64,000 nucleotides of DNA from Tildeniella nuda ZEHNDER 1965/U140 (GTDB lineage: Bacteria; Cyanobacteriota; Cyanobacteriia; Leptolyngbyales; Leptolyngbyaceae), in the NCBI GenBank assembly GCA_019358895.1, contig JAHHIG010000024.1, positions 1-64,000 on the forward strand, written 5' to 3'. Both the position numbers and the translations under genes were made by a program. Every line of letters starts with the position of its first letter. Position 1 is the first letter of the stretch. Below are positions 9,008 through 18,612 of this stretch, piece by piece. A model generated the notes under the pieces. It was not told the origin of the DNA. It saw only the letters and a list, made by a program, of their open reading frames with translations, and searched no databases.

Positions 9008-9322
9008 TACTTCAAATGAGAGCAATGTCATTTGAAACGGGAGTGTTTCTATTTGAGACAGGAACGATCGCACTTCAAACAGGAATGTTGCTACTTGAAA
9101 CAAGACCATTGCTGTTTTGACCTGCATTGTTCTCACTTCAAACAGGAACGATCGCACTTCAAACAGGAACGATCGCACTTTAAACAAGAATGTTTCTACT
9201 TGAAACAAGACCATTGCTGTTTCGACCTGCATTGTTCCTATTTCAAACAAGAATCGTCCTACTTGAAACAGGAGTCATCCTACTTGAAACAGAAACGTTC
9301 TCATTTCACGCTAAAAGTGCCC
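9008..9322. repeat. 21-bp tandem repeat array, about 15 units
   Basis: Fifteen consecutive 21-base units can be cut without gaps, each close to yAyTTsAAACAGGAmygwtss. The best-conserved pair is the two identical copies beginning CACTTCAAACAGGAACGATC at 9134 and 9155. A longer-period order is visible, since units ending CCATTGC are twice followed by TGTTT-GACCTGCATTGTT. Because 21 is divisible by three, translation stays open on both strands and gives heptad patterns, but neither strand has a convincing start site. The same family recurs at 46041-46313, also upstream of a TIR gene. Confidence 0.9.
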
Positions 9323-9459
9323 CGTTGAAGCTTACGCTGCTGATGGCGGCGGCTTGATCGTTTTCGGTTGTGGTCAGATCGATCGCGCCCCGATTAATCA
9401 CAACGTCACTCAGGCATTGCCCGATCGCTGCTAAGAATCAACCAGCCTGCTGATTAGCG

Positions 9460-10734
9460 TCATTTCACCTGCGTCACGCGCCAGCTTAGCTTCAAATTAA
9501 TCCAGAAGTTCCAGAGCGTCACTGCGACGATCGCCAAAAAGTTCGCCAGATACGCGTTGAGATGCAGCCCGTTGAAGAGCACATTTAAGATCAGAATGTT
9601 GAGAATCAGCCCCATCAGGCAAATCAGGTTGAACTTGGCAAACCGCCTGATGACTTGATGCCGCGCTTGCTGTCGTTGCGACAGATCGCCAAACGTCCAG
9701 CGATCGTTCCACAAAAAGTTATTGATGATTGCCAGTTCTCCAGCCACGATCGCGCTACGGGTCAGCCCTAAGCCCAACGTGCCGTGCAGGAGATAGAGCA
9801 ACCCCATATTCACGACCAGTCCACTTAACCCCACGAAGGCAAAGCGGACAAACCGCCCCAATAGGAAGTTAAACCGCTGGCTGATACGACCCAGCCGCCC
9901 TAACGACACTCGCAAGCGCACCAGATGATGGATGTAGTCGCGGTACTGCTTCCAGGTGACCTTGCTCTCGCCAGCCTCACGCTCCTGAAACACATAGCCC
10001 ACTTCCGCAATCTGATCAATCTCGCCCCGTCCCAGCACTTCCAGCAAGATCTTGTAACCGAGTGGATGGAGTGATCGTCCCGCGATCGCACAACGGCGTA
10101 CCAAAAAATAGCCGCTCATTGGATCAGACACCCGACTCACGACACCCGGCAGCAAAACAAGCCCCAGCAGTTGAGCACCCCGCGACAAAAAGCGTCGCAT
10201 CGCACTCCAGGTACTGACACCACCGCCATCCGCATTACGACTGGCAACCGCTAAATCGGCACCCTGCGCGATCGCCAGAAGTAGTTGCTGCAACACTTCC
10301 GGTGGATGCTGCAAATCACCGTCAATCACTCCCAAAAGCTCGCCTCGCGCCACCTGCCAGCCGCGAATGACCGCTGTTGAAAGCCCCCGCTCCTGCTGAC
10401 GGCGCATCACACGCAGGCAAGGATAGCTCGGCATCAGCGCCTGCGCCAATTGCCAGGTGCCGTCTGGACTATCGTCGTCAACCACAATAATTTCGTAGTT
10501 GTGAGGCAGCACGGCATCCAACTGCTGGCTCAAGAGCGCCACAATACGCTCAATGTTACGGCTCTCGTTGTAGGTTGGCACCACCAGAGAGAAGCGTACT
10601 GCCACAATCGAGCCTGCCTGCTCCTCTGGGGTACCGTCAAATGCCTGCACCAATGATAGCGATCGCGGCGGCACCTGCAAGAGACCTGAAAATTCAGGCA
10701 GAAGCTGATTGTAGCCAGTCGTCACCATAGACAT
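9460..10734 (-). CDS. Family 2 glycosyltransferase fused to a GtrA membrane domain
   Basis: A protein of 424 residues. The N-terminal half is a dolichol-phosphate-mannose-synthase-like GT2 domain (SLVVPTYNESRNI, VVDDDSPDGT, and the metal-binding GVIDGDLQHPPE). The C-terminal half from about residue 285 holds four hydrophobic segments of the GtrA family. Such fusions transfer a sugar to a polyprenyl phosphate carrier at the cytoplasmic membrane and move it across for glycan modification. The donor sugar cannot be read. It begins with ATG at 10734. It is monocistronic; the gap upstream is repeat-rich. Confidence 0.9.
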   Translation of the reverse strand: MSMVTTGYNQLLPEFSGLLQVPPRSLSLVQAFDGTPEEQAGSIVAVRFSLVVPTYNESRNIERIVALLSQQLDAVLPHNYEIIVVDDDSPDGTWQLAQALMPSYPCLRVMRRQQERGLSTAVIRGWQVARGELLGVIDGDLQHPPEVLQQLLLAIAQGADLAVASRNADGGGVSTWSAMRRFLSRGAQLLGLVLLPGVVSRVSDPMSGYFLVRRCAIAGRSLHPLGYKILLEVLGRGEIDQIAEVGYVFQEREAGESKVTWKQYRDYIHHLVRLRVSLGRLGRISQRFNFLLGRFVRFAFVGLSGLVVNMGLLYLLHGTLGLGLTRSAIVAGELAIINNFLWNDRWTFGDLSQRQQARHQVIRRFAKFNLICLMGLILNILILNVLFNGLHLNAYLANFLAIVAVTLWNFWINLKLSWRVTQVK

Positions 10735-11239
10735 TTGGGGTTAGGGAGTCGATGCCAGCACTAAAGCCGCGATCGTGTTAGGAACTGCCGTCATTACGAA
10801 GACAAACACAAAACAGCCGCAGCGAGCGGTTGCCCAGCAAACCATCTTGCTTAGAGAAAATTGCTGCCGTTCTTGCCTTTCATCAGGTTTACACAGAGAG
10901 ACCATTGTGTAAATCGTTCCTAACGCTGGCACCGTTGTCCCTAAACGCAAAACGGTTGGGAATGTGCCTGATGGCGATCGTGTGACTGCAAAACTTGGCG
11001 GAGCTTTCAGCGTTCAGCGTTCAGCTTTTAGCGTTCAGCGTTGAGCTTTTAGCGTTCAGACCAAGGTTGGCTGCTGATGGCTGACCGCTGATGGCTGATG
11101 GCTGACCGCTGTTTAAAAGTGCTATTCAGACCCGTTTCCAGCACGATAGCGTAGGTCTAAAAACGGTTGGTGCATGTGCTAGCGTTGGCGTACTAACCCG
11201 CCTTAAACGTGCAACCTCGTGGCAATGGAGACACTCGCA
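10735..11239. repeat. Divergent gap with short tandem repeats
   Basis: This 505-base gap separates two divergent genes. At 11004-11115 it holds GTTCAGC/TTTAGC units and then TGGCTGA/CCGCTGA units. The rest, 10735-11003, shows no gene I would defend; a weak ORF on the minus strand (10741-10950) has no ribosome binding site or recognisable domain. Confidence 0.6.
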
Positions 11240-12880
11240 ATGTCCGATGCAACCGTGCCTGACGCAACTGTCATTTCTTTAGAAACTCGCATTGTCGCTG
11301 TGACGGTCTACACCGATCAGGCGCTTATTACACGGCGCGGGAACGTCACGCTGACCGGGCAAGAGCAAGCGCTAACGCTAACCCATCTGCCCCTGACACT
11401 CAAACCTGAATCGGTGCGCGCTGGTGGAGTCGGCAATGTTGCTGTGCAGCTACGGGATGTGCAGGCAGAACGGGTGTTTGCGACCGAGCCTGTCGTCGAT
11501 CGTATCGCTCAACTAACCGCACAACTTGAGCAACTGACCAACGAGCAGCAAGCCATCGACGACAGCATTGCTGCCGATACAATTCAACGCAAATTTATCG
11601 AGAGCTTGAGTGAAAAAGCGGTCGATCGCTTCTCGCGCAGTCTCGCCCAACAACAGGTGAGTCTTGCCGAAACCCGCAATCTGCTGAACTTTGTGGGACA
11701 GCGCTATAGCGACTTATCAGCTGCGATCGCCCAGCATAAGCGTGAACAGACGCAGCTTCAAAAACAGATGCAGGCGCTCCGCCAACAGTTGCAGCAAGTT
11801 CAAACACCACGTCCGAAGGAGAGCTACAGTTTAACCGTTGGCATTGTGCCCGCAGGCGCTGGAAACTTTGAACTGGAGGTGTCCTATGTGTGCGATCGAG
11901 CCAGTTGGAAACCCCTCTACGATTTGCGAGTCAACAGCACGGACAACCGCGTTCATCTGACCTATCTCGCAGACGTAACCCAAACCACTGGCGAAGACTG
12001 GAGCGCTGTTGCCCTGACGCTCTCAACTGCCAAACCAGGACTGGGCACTCTACCTCCCAAACTAACTCCGTGGTACGTAGACATCTTTCATCCCTTACCC
12101 TACACACCAGCACCGATGATGGCTCGCAAGCGGTCTGCCTCAGCCGTGCCCGAAGACGATGACGATGACAACGACTCAATACTGCTAGCAGGCAGTGATG
12201 CGTTTGAGTCAACGCAGCCAATGGTAATGGCTGAAGCACCAGCCGCGCAGATCACAAATGAAGGTGGCGTTGTCACGTTTGCGATCGACGGCAACAACCA
12301 CATTCCTGGCGATGGTGCCTTTCATAAAATTACGATCTTCAACGACGATTACCCATCGCACTTGGAATATCTCTCTATTCCTAAGCTCGTCAGTTTCGCT
12401 TATTTACAGGCTGTCATTACAAATCCCACAGACGGTGCAACGCTGTTACCAGGGCAGGCAAATATCTTTCGTGACAACCGCTTTGTTGGCACCACGCCCC
12501 TAGAAAACGTCGCTCCTGGTCAAGAATTCAAGCTCAACCTGGGTATTGATGAAGGCTTGAAACTGACCCGCGATTTGGTTGAACGCAAAGTGGATAAGCA
12601 ACTCATTGGTGGTCAGCGACGCATCACCTACGCCTACCGCTTGAGCGTGACCAATCTGCGCGATCGGGAAGCCACACTAAACCTGACTGAACAACTGCCA
12701 GTCAGCCGCAACGAGAAAATCAAAGTGCGTCTGAACCGCACGAGTCCACAAATTCTGCCCAGCGACATGGGGCTTTTAGAATGGTCGCTCTACCTAAAAC
12801 CGAAAGAGCAGCAGGACATTTCGTATCAATTCACTGTGGAACATGCGCCCACGCTGAACGTCACAGGTTTAGATATTTGA
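11240..12880 (+). CDS. MuiA-family protein (DUF4139/DUF4140)
   Basis: A protein of about 546 residues of the mucoidy-inhibitor MuiA family. The N-terminal DUF4140 region (TRIVAVTVYTDQALITRRG) is followed by a coiled coil (about 90-200), and then the DUF4139 beta-rich region with ASWKPLYDLRV, LTYLADVTQTTGEDWS and LSTAKPG. A low-complexity acidic run (EDDDDDND) interrupts the middle. The biochemical role of the family is not established. The ATG at 11240 has GGAG nine bases upstream; GTG at 11219 and ATG at 11225 are in-frame alternatives. No signal peptide is visible. Confidence 0.85.
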   Translation: MSDATVPDATVISLETRIVAVTVYTDQALITRRGNVTLTGQEQALTLTHLPLTLKPESVRAGGVGNVAVQLRDVQAERVFATEPVVDRIAQLTAQLEQLTNEQQAIDDSIAADTIQRKFIESLSEKAVDRFSRSLAQQQVSLAETRNLLNFVGQRYSDLSAAIAQHKREQTQLQKQMQALRQQLQQVQTPRPKESYSLTVGIVPAGAGNFELEVSYVCDRASWKPLYDLRVNSTDNRVHLTYLADVTQTTGEDWSAVALTLSTAKPGLGTLPPKLTPWYVDIFHPLPYTPAPMMARKRSASAVPEDDDDDNDSILLAGSDAFESTQPMVMAEAPAAQITNEGGVVTFAIDGNNHIPGDGAFHKITIFNDDYPSHLEYLSIPKLVSFAYLQAVITNPTDGATLLPGQANIFRDNRFVGTTPLENVAPGQEFKLNLGIDEGLKLTRDLVERKVDKQLIGGQRRITYAYRLSVTNLRDREATLNLTEQLPVSRNEKIKVRLNRTSPQILPSDMGLLEWSLYLKPKEQQDISYQFTVEHAPTLNVTGLDI

Positions 12881-13050
12881 GCTTTTAGCAGTCAGCTTTC
12901 AGCGGTCAGCAGTCAGCAGTCAGCAGTCAGCTTTCAGCGGTCAGCTTTCAGCGGTCAGCAGTCAGCGGTCAGCAGTCAGCAGTCAGCAGTCAGCTCAAAA
13001 TTTCTAGCTGATAGCTGATAGCTGATAGCTGATAGCTGATAGCTTCTTAG
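12881..13050. repeat. Dense short tandem repeats (GTCAGCA and AGCTGAT types)
   Basis: Directly after the MuiA-family stop codon the sequence consists of many GTCAGCA/GTCAGCG/CTTTCAGC units, followed by at least five AGCTGATA octamers. No coding role is seen. This is the longest such array in the window. Confidence 0.85.
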
Positions 13051-13224
13051 GACTGCTATATCTAGTGGTATCGTTTGAACGCGATCGCGCTTAAACATGA
13101 AGTTCATCTGGCTTGGGGGTTGGTTTTGTGCTCCTTCCTGTAGAATAGCGTCAACCTTTGCCTACTCCACATTTGTTGGGTAACACAGGCAAAGGGCAAT
13201 CAGCAGACATTGGGCAATGAATCG

Positions 13225-14130
13225 ATGCAAACACAGCGGCAGTGGTACATGAATGGGTTTGTTGGGTTGATGGTTTGCGGCAGTAGTTTGCTGCTAGCTC
13301 CAGCGATCGTCATAGCGCTACCAGCCATTCAGGTGGCTCAGGCTGCTCAAACTGCGGAAAGCGCTATCAATCAAGGGATTCAGTACATCCAGCAAGGTAA
13401 GCTAAGTGATGCGATCGCCGCCTTTCGCCGTGCCACTCAGCTCGATCCCCGTCTGCCTGCCGCTCATTACAACCTGGGTCTCGCGCTGCGTCAGCAAGGA
13501 CAATTGCAGCCCGCTGCTACTGCTTTCTACCAGGCGACACAAACCGATCCCACCTTTGCCCTTGCCTACGCCAACCTCGGAGCGGCGCTACTTGAGGGAA
13601 ACAACTTGCCCCAAGCAAAAGATTATCTGCAACGTGCCGTTGAACTTAATCCCAAGCTAGGGCTGGCTCACTACAACTTAGGGCTAGTGCTAGAACGGCA
13701 GGGTAGCTTTGATCCAGCGATCGGTGCTTACAGAAGGGCGATCGCACTCAGTCCCACTGCTCCCGAACCTGCTTATCATCTGGGGCTAGTTTATACTCAG
13801 CAGCGCAAAGCGAAAGAAGCCCGCACTGCCTTTGAGCAAGCGATCAAAATCGATCCCAATTATGCCGAAGCTCACTATAACCTTGGGTCGCTGCTTTTTG
13901 CTCAGGGTGATTTAACCGGAGCTTTAAATGCTTTTCGGCGATCGGCGCAGGCAAACTCCAACTACGCCAACGCCTATTATGCTGCTGGATTAGTCTTCAT
14001 CCGTCAGAACAAATTTACCGACGCGCAAAAAGTCTTAACCTACGCCAAAGATTTATACGCCAAACAAGGCAATAGCCCTTGGGCAACGAAGGCAGAGCAG
14101 CAGTTGCAGAAGGCTAAGTTGGGGAGGTGA
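13225..14130 (+). CDS. TPR-repeat protein, exported
   Basis: A protein of about 301 residues. After a hydrophobic N-terminal segment (VGLMVCGSSLLLAPAIVIAL) that looks like a signal peptide, it consists of about seven tetratricopeptide repeats with the usual spacing, for example AHYNLGLALRQQGQL, AYANLGAALLEGNNL and AHYNLGSLLFAQGDL. TPRs make protein-binding scaffolds; a periplasmic or membrane-anchored adaptor role is inferred and the partner is unknown. The start is uncertain: TTG 13210, ATG 13225 and ATG 13249 are in frame and none has a strong ribosome binding site. Confidence 0.8.
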   Translation: MQTQRQWYMNGFVGLMVCGSSLLLAPAIVIALPAIQVAQAAQTAESAINQGIQYIQQGKLSDAIAAFRRATQLDPRLPAAHYNLGLALRQQGQLQPAATAFYQATQTDPTFALAYANLGAALLEGNNLPQAKDYLQRAVELNPKLGLAHYNLGLVLERQGSFDPAIGAYRRAIALSPTAPEPAYHLGLVYTQQRKAKEARTAFEQAIKIDPNYAEAHYNLGSLLFAQGDLTGALNAFRRSAQANSNYANAYYAAGLVFIRQNKFTDAQKVLTYAKDLYAKQGNSPWATKAEQQLQKAKLGR

Positions 14131-14332
14131 GATGTGGGGAGGGGAAGGAGTATGGGAGCGGAGGGGAAGGAAACGCAGAGGAAGTAAGGGAGAAGGTTTG
14201 CGGTTTGGGTTCATGCTGATGGCTGCAAGCTGACCGCTGAAGGCTAAAAGCGGAGGTTTTGAGTCTAGGTTTTTAGCTGCTTCCCCTGCTCCACATGCTT
14301 CCTCTGCTTCCCATTCCCCCACTCCCCACTCC
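14131..14332. repeat. Repeat-filled convergent gap
   Basis: About 200 bases between two convergent genes made of GGGGAGG/GGAAGG runs, TGGCTGC/GACCGCTGA units, and CCCCACTCC/CCTACTC heptamers that run up to the stop codon of the minus-strand gene. Confidence 0.7.
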
Positions 14333-17300
14333 CTACTCCCTCCCCCCTTTCCGACTATGCAAACTCGGCTCTGGGGTAACAGAAAAGGTCAGAACGGTTT
14401 CGTCTATCCCTCTCAGTTGCAGGGGGCTGAACTTGGTGATTTCATCCTGCTCTAGATAGTCAGCGACAGCGGCTGACACAAGGATGCAGTCAGGTTCGGC
14501 GGCTTCTTGAATGCGAGAGGCAATGTTGACGCTGGGACCGATCGCCGTGTAGTCCGATCGCTCGGCACCGCCAAACATCCCCACCACAGCCGTACCTTGA
14601 TGAATGCCACAGCGAAACTGCACCTGACTGATGCCTTGCGCTTGCCAGCGTTCGTTGAGTCGGTGGAGCGATCGTTGCATCTGTCGGGCAGCGGCGATCG
14701 CGCGTCGTACCTGTTCGTTCGGTGTCATCTCTTCGGGTGAGCCAAACAGCGCCAGAATCGCATCACCCATAAATTTATCCACCGTGCCGCCATTGTCGAA
14801 AACAGCGCGGGTCATTTCTGCCAAATATTCGTTCAAAAGCTCGGCGACACGGCGCGATCGCAGCGTGTTAGACAGTTGTGTAAAGCCGATAATATCGCTA
14901 AACAACACGGTCACCAGACGTGGCTCAGGACGCAGATCGAGAATCAGATCACCGCGTGCAGCACGTTGTACCAGCGACGGGGGCAAAAAGCGTTTGAGCA
15001 CCGATTCAGTTAAGTAGGTGTTGAGTTCTGCAACCCGCTGTTCGTTTGCTTTCAGTGCCAGTAGGTTGCGGACTTCTGCCAGCAGTTCGCGATCGCTAAA
15101 CGGTTTGGATAGGTAGGCATCGGCTCCCCGCTCAACGCCTTCAATGCGCGTATCCTCGTCGGCTTTTGCCGTTAGAAGAATAATGGGAATGCCCTTGAGA
15201 TCGTCATCCTCTCGAATCATCCGAATCATATCCAGTCCCGATACCAGCGGCATCATCAAATCGCTCACAATGAGCTGTGGACGATTCGTTTGTGCGCTCT
15301 GAAAGCCTTCAGCCCCATTACGAGCCGTCCAAATCCGATAGCCTTGTTCACGCAAAATGGTTGAGACGTAGGTGCGTAAATCAGGATTGTCATCCACGAT
15401 GAGGATGCGTGCAGCACCCGACTGCGTGGGAATGCCAGCCAACAGCTCATTCTCGCCACTCTGATCTTCGTGCAGCTCCATTTCTACGTCGGCTAACTCT
15501 ACAGAAGCACGACTAGGCTGGGCTTCTGCTTGCACTTCGATCAGTTGCTGAGGCGGCAAGTGCGTCATCCCCGTTTGCAGCCAAACCGTAAAGGTGGTAC
15601 CTGAGCCATAGACAGACTCAACTGAAATCTGCCCACCGTGCAGATCGACCAGTTCTTTCACCAGTGCCAACCCCAGTCCACTACCCTCATAGCTCCGGTT
15701 GGCTGATCCCTCTGCCTGTCGAAACCGCTCAAACAGGTGAGGCATTTGGTCAGGACGAATGCCGATGCCTGTGTCGGTCACTTTGAGCAGGCAGTGATCG
15801 CCAGCGGGCTGAAGCGTCACGGTAATTGTGCCACCCTCCGGTGTGAACTTCATGGCGTTTGACAAGAGGTTGTATAGCACTTTGTCAAACTTTTCCAGAT
15901 CCAGGTAAACCTGTGGGCAGGAGGTGAGGCGCGTAGTGAGCGCAATGCCCTTTTTCTCGCAGTAGGGGCGGAAGGAGTCAACCGTCTGACTGACAAAATC
16001 GACCAGATCGCACGGACGAAAACTGGGCTGCATCCGTCCAGCGTCCAGCCGCTGAAGGTCAAGGAGTTGGTTGACTAACCGCAGCAAGCGGCGAGAGTTT
16101 CGTAGCGCCACGGTTGCCTGATCGTGAGACAAGCCCTGATGTTGAGCGATCGCCGACTCCAGCGGACCAATCATCAGCGTGAGCGGCGTGCGAAATTCGT
16201 GCGAGATATTTTGAAAGAACTCCGTTTTTTGCTGGTCTAGCTCTAAAAGCTGCTCTGCTTGCTGACGGGTTTTCTGATACAGGCGAGACTGATGCACCGC
16301 GATCGCCGCCTGCACCGCCACTGCCTGCGCCAGCTCAATCTCTGAAGGCTGCCAGCGACGCGATTGGCGGTTCTGCCGCAGCGAAATGCTGCCAATGATC
16401 TGACCGTCTAGAATCAACGGCACCACCAGCAACGCCCGCGCTGGATTGCGAAACGGCTGTTCGGAAACCGTCATCATTGGATCTTGTTCTAAATCACTAA
16501 TGACGACAGGCTGTTGGGTTAGCAGGAGTTGCTTCAGTACCGGGTTGCCCTCGATCGGCACCGTCGATTGAGGTAACGGGCGTGGTATCCCATCTCCTTC
16601 TGTCGGCGGCGTAGTGGCAGGCAAGGCTTCTGTGGCAACGTTGATGTCTCTGAGACCATGAGAGTCGTGAGACACCGTGGTTGTTGACCAGCCGCTATGA
16701 GCCGCATCATGCAATCCAACCAGCTGCACAAACTCATCTTCCTGCGTCCACAGGGACAAGGCACACCCATCGGCATGGAGTGCTTGCCCAAGCTGCTGCG
16801 TAATTGCCGCAAAAATTTCCTGGGGATCAAGGCTAGAACGAATGGCTGTGGTAATCGTGTTAATTAATGCTTCTCGTTTCGCCAGTGCACGTATCTGTTC
16901 GTAAGTACGTGCCTGAAAGAGTGCTAACGCTGCCTGATCGGCTACCAGCGTCAGCAGTTGCACTTCGTCTTCCTGCCAGAGGCGCACTTCTCCGCACTGA
17001 TGGAGCGCCAGTACTGCCATCAACTCCTGCTGACACACCAGCGGCACAATGAGGCTAGAGCGAATCCCTGCGCTTGCATAGGCTTTCCATCGTTGTTGGA
17101 GTGCGGGAGTATCGTCTCGCCACCGATCGTCCGTCTCAACGTCCTGAATCATCTCAATGTGATGTGTTTCCCACACGGTTTGTGCCAGCGTTGCTTTGAG
17201 TTTGGCTAACGCACACGTATCAGTTGCTGCTGCCTGTTCGTTAACATAAACAAACCAATCATCACTCAGCCGTCCATCCTGTAAAGGGCGCACAACACAG

Positions 17301-17839
17301 CTACTGACTTCGAGAATGTGACCCACGGTTTCGCCGATCGTGTGCAGGATTTGCCGATAACTGAGATCGCTCCGAATCGTGCTGGTGACTGCATTGAGAA
17401 GCGACTCTTGACGCAGCGATCGCCGCAGCTCCCGCGTCCGTGTTTTGAGGACGCTATGCGTGTCTGCCGCCTGCCGTACGACCCCTTTCAGCTCATCGTC
17501 ATCCCAGGGTTTGGTGACGTATTTGAAGACTTTACCGGAGTTAATGGCTTCTACCAGATCCTCAACGTCGGTATACCCCGTGAGGATGATCCGCATAATG
17601 TCGGGATACTGCGTCGCCGTCAGGCTCAGAAACTCGGTTCCGCTCATGAGCGGCATCCGCTGATCCGAAATAATCACCGCAATATCACCCTCCTTCGCCA
17701 GCAGATCGAGGGCGATCGGCCCGTTCTCGGCTCTCAGAACTTTGAACTCGCGGTGGAATGTGCGATAGAGCAGATCCAGATTGTCTGGTTCGTCATCGAC
17801 AACGAGCAGTTTTGGCTTGTGATCGGAAGGAGTTTTCAT
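14333..17839 (-). CDS. Hybrid sensor kinase with two receiver domains and a C-terminal nucleotide cyclase
   Basis: A signalling protein of about 1168 residues without membrane segments. The domain order is receiver (LLVVDDEPDNL, phospho-Asp in IISDQRMP), GAF, GAF, HisKA with the phospho-His box FFQNISHEFRTPLTLM, HATPase (LLSNAMKF, DTGIGI, GSGLGLAL), a second receiver (ILIVDDNPDLR, LIVSDLMMP), and a class III cyclase (TVLFSDIIGFTQLSN, DKFMGDAILALFG, SVNIASR). Both metal-binding aspartates of the cyclase and the adenine-selective lysine (DKFMGD) are present, so an active adenylate cyclase is likely. The ATG at 17839 has GGAGAG eight bases upstream and is preferred over an upstream ATG. The C-terminal RKGGRE is encoded by repeat sequence. 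Confidence 0.92.
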   Translation of the reverse strand: MKTPSDHKPKLLVVDDEPDNLDLLYRTFHREFKVLRAENGPIALDLLAKEGDIAVIISDQRMPLMSGTEFLSLTATQYPDIMRIILTGYTDVEDLVEAINSGKVFKYVTKPWDDDELKGVVRQAADTHSVLKTRTRELRRSLRQESLLNAVTSTIRSDLSYRQILHTIGETVGHILEVSSCVVRPLQDGRLSDDWFVYVNEQAAATDTCALAKLKATLAQTVWETHHIEMIQDVETDDRWRDDTPALQQRWKAYASAGIRSSLIVPLVCQQELMAVLALHQCGEVRLWQEDEVQLLTLVADQAALALFQARTYEQIRALAKREALINTITTAIRSSLDPQEIFAAITQQLGQALHADGCALSLWTQEDEFVQLVGLHDAAHSGWSTTTVSHDSHGLRDINVATEALPATTPPTEGDGIPRPLPQSTVPIEGNPVLKQLLLTQQPVVISDLEQDPMMTVSEQPFRNPARALLVVPLILDGQIIGSISLRQNRQSRRWQPSEIELAQAVAVQAAIAVHQSRLYQKTRQQAEQLLELDQQKTEFFQNISHEFRTPLTLMIGPLESAIAQHQGLSHDQATVALRNSRRLLRLVNQLLDLQRLDAGRMQPSFRPCDLVDFVSQTVDSFRPYCEKKGIALTTRLTSCPQVYLDLEKFDKVLYNLLSNAMKFTPEGGTITVTLQPAGDHCLLKVTDTGIGIRPDQMPHLFERFRQAEGSANRSYEGSGLGLALVKELVDLHGGQISVESVYGSGTTFTVWLQTGMTHLPPQQLIEVQAEAQPSRASVELADVEMELHEDQSGENELLAGIPTQSGAARILIVDDNPDLRTYVSTILREQGYRIWTARNGAEGFQSAQTNRPQLIVSDLMMPLVSGLDMIRMIREDDDLKGIPIILLTAKADEDTRIEGVERGADAYLSKPFSDRELLAEVRNLLALKANEQRVAELNTYLTESVLKRFLPPSLVQRAARGDLILDLRPEPRLVTVLFSDIIGFTQLSNTLRSRRVAELLNEYLAEMTRAVFDNGGTVDKFMGDAILALFGSPEEMTPNEQVRRAIAAARQMQRSLHRLNERWQAQGISQVQFRCGIHQGTAVVGMFGGAERSDYTAIGPSVNIASRIQEAAEPDCILVSAAVADYLEQDEITKFSPLQLRGIDETVLTFSVTPEPSLHSRKGGRE

Positions 17840-18437
17840 ACGCCGCTCTCCAAAGGCGAGGGCAGTTGGACGCACCGCCGTTGGTTAACACAAACGTTTG
17901 TCAACGTGGGCGCTGGGCACTCCTGATCAACGCGATCGTCTCGCTGTACTGTCTGCCGTCTCGCTGTTGCCTGCATGTGATTACTACATTCAAAGAGCTG
18001 CACGCAAAGCCCCTTACGTACACAGTGGTTTCCAGGGCTTAAAATTTGAGTGCCAAATTTGCTCAACCAACGTTTCAACGTGATGGAAGTATGCCGAAAA
18101 CCACACAGTCTGAGGCAAAAAGCGCTCAAAATCATCCTCTGAAAACGGTAGCAGTACAAAGGCAACCAATTACTCCGATGGGATTCGAACTCAAAGTCAG
18201 CAAAATCCATTAACGAATCCTCACTCAGGTTGCCCCAGGAGACACGTTCTCTAACGTCCGATCGCAAACCTAGCCGCCAGCAACCTGCACACGCCGAAGG
18301 AACGTTGAAGAAATACTATTAGCACGAAGCAATGGCGTAAATCTTAACTCAGCACCTAAACTTAAACGGCAGTAACGCTTGCAACCCCTAAGAGCTGGGG
18401 CGTGCTGAAAGGCAACTGTCCTACCTTCCGCTGACTG
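17840..18437. other. Gap, no gene seen
   Basis: About 600 bases between divergent genes. I see no ORF with a ribosome binding site. The GGGATTCGAACTC at 18180-18192 resembles a minus-strand tRNA T-loop, but the arms do not pair. No other structure was found. Confidence 0.4.
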
Positions 18438-18612
18438 CCTCTTAGAGGATGTTTTAAAAGTCCTTCTGTTAGTAGCGAAAAGCTAGATCCCCCTCAATCC
18501 CCCTTCAAAAGGGGGACGACCAAAGCTTTCCCCCCCCTTTTGAAGGGGGGCTAGGGGGGATTGCTGAGTGCTTAACGTTACAGACCATACCTTTTCAAAC
18601 ACCCTCTTAAGG
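18438..18612. mobile_element. MITE-like element with imperfect terminal inverted repeats
   Basis: The left end CCTCTTAGAGGATGTTTTAAAAG is mirrored by the right end, whose reverse complement is CCTTAAGAGGGTGTTTGAAAAG. Inside are two strong G/C-run hairpins (CCCCCTTCAAAAGGGGG and CCCCCCTTTTGAAGGGGGG). It carries no ORF. The TGTTTTAAAA ends relate it to the element at 4947-5093. Confidence 0.7.

Noticed and set aside
8984-9250. Minus-strand ORF of 88 codons with heptads such as FLFEVRS
   Set aside because: It is a by-product of the 21-bp repeat (period divisible by three); the opposite strand is open too, with no ribosome binding site.
9008-9322. CRISPR-like array
   Set aside because: Units are directly adjacent with no variable spacers, and no cas genes are present.
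10741-10950. 69-codon minus-strand ORF upstream of the GT2-GtrA gene
   Set aside because: Cysteine-rich random-looking product, no ribosome binding site, overlaps the presumed promoter.
18180-18192. GGGATTCGAACTC resembles a minus-strand tRNA T-loop
   Set aside because: The flanking bases do not form a T-stem, and no D-arm, anticodon arm or acceptor stem can be paired around it.
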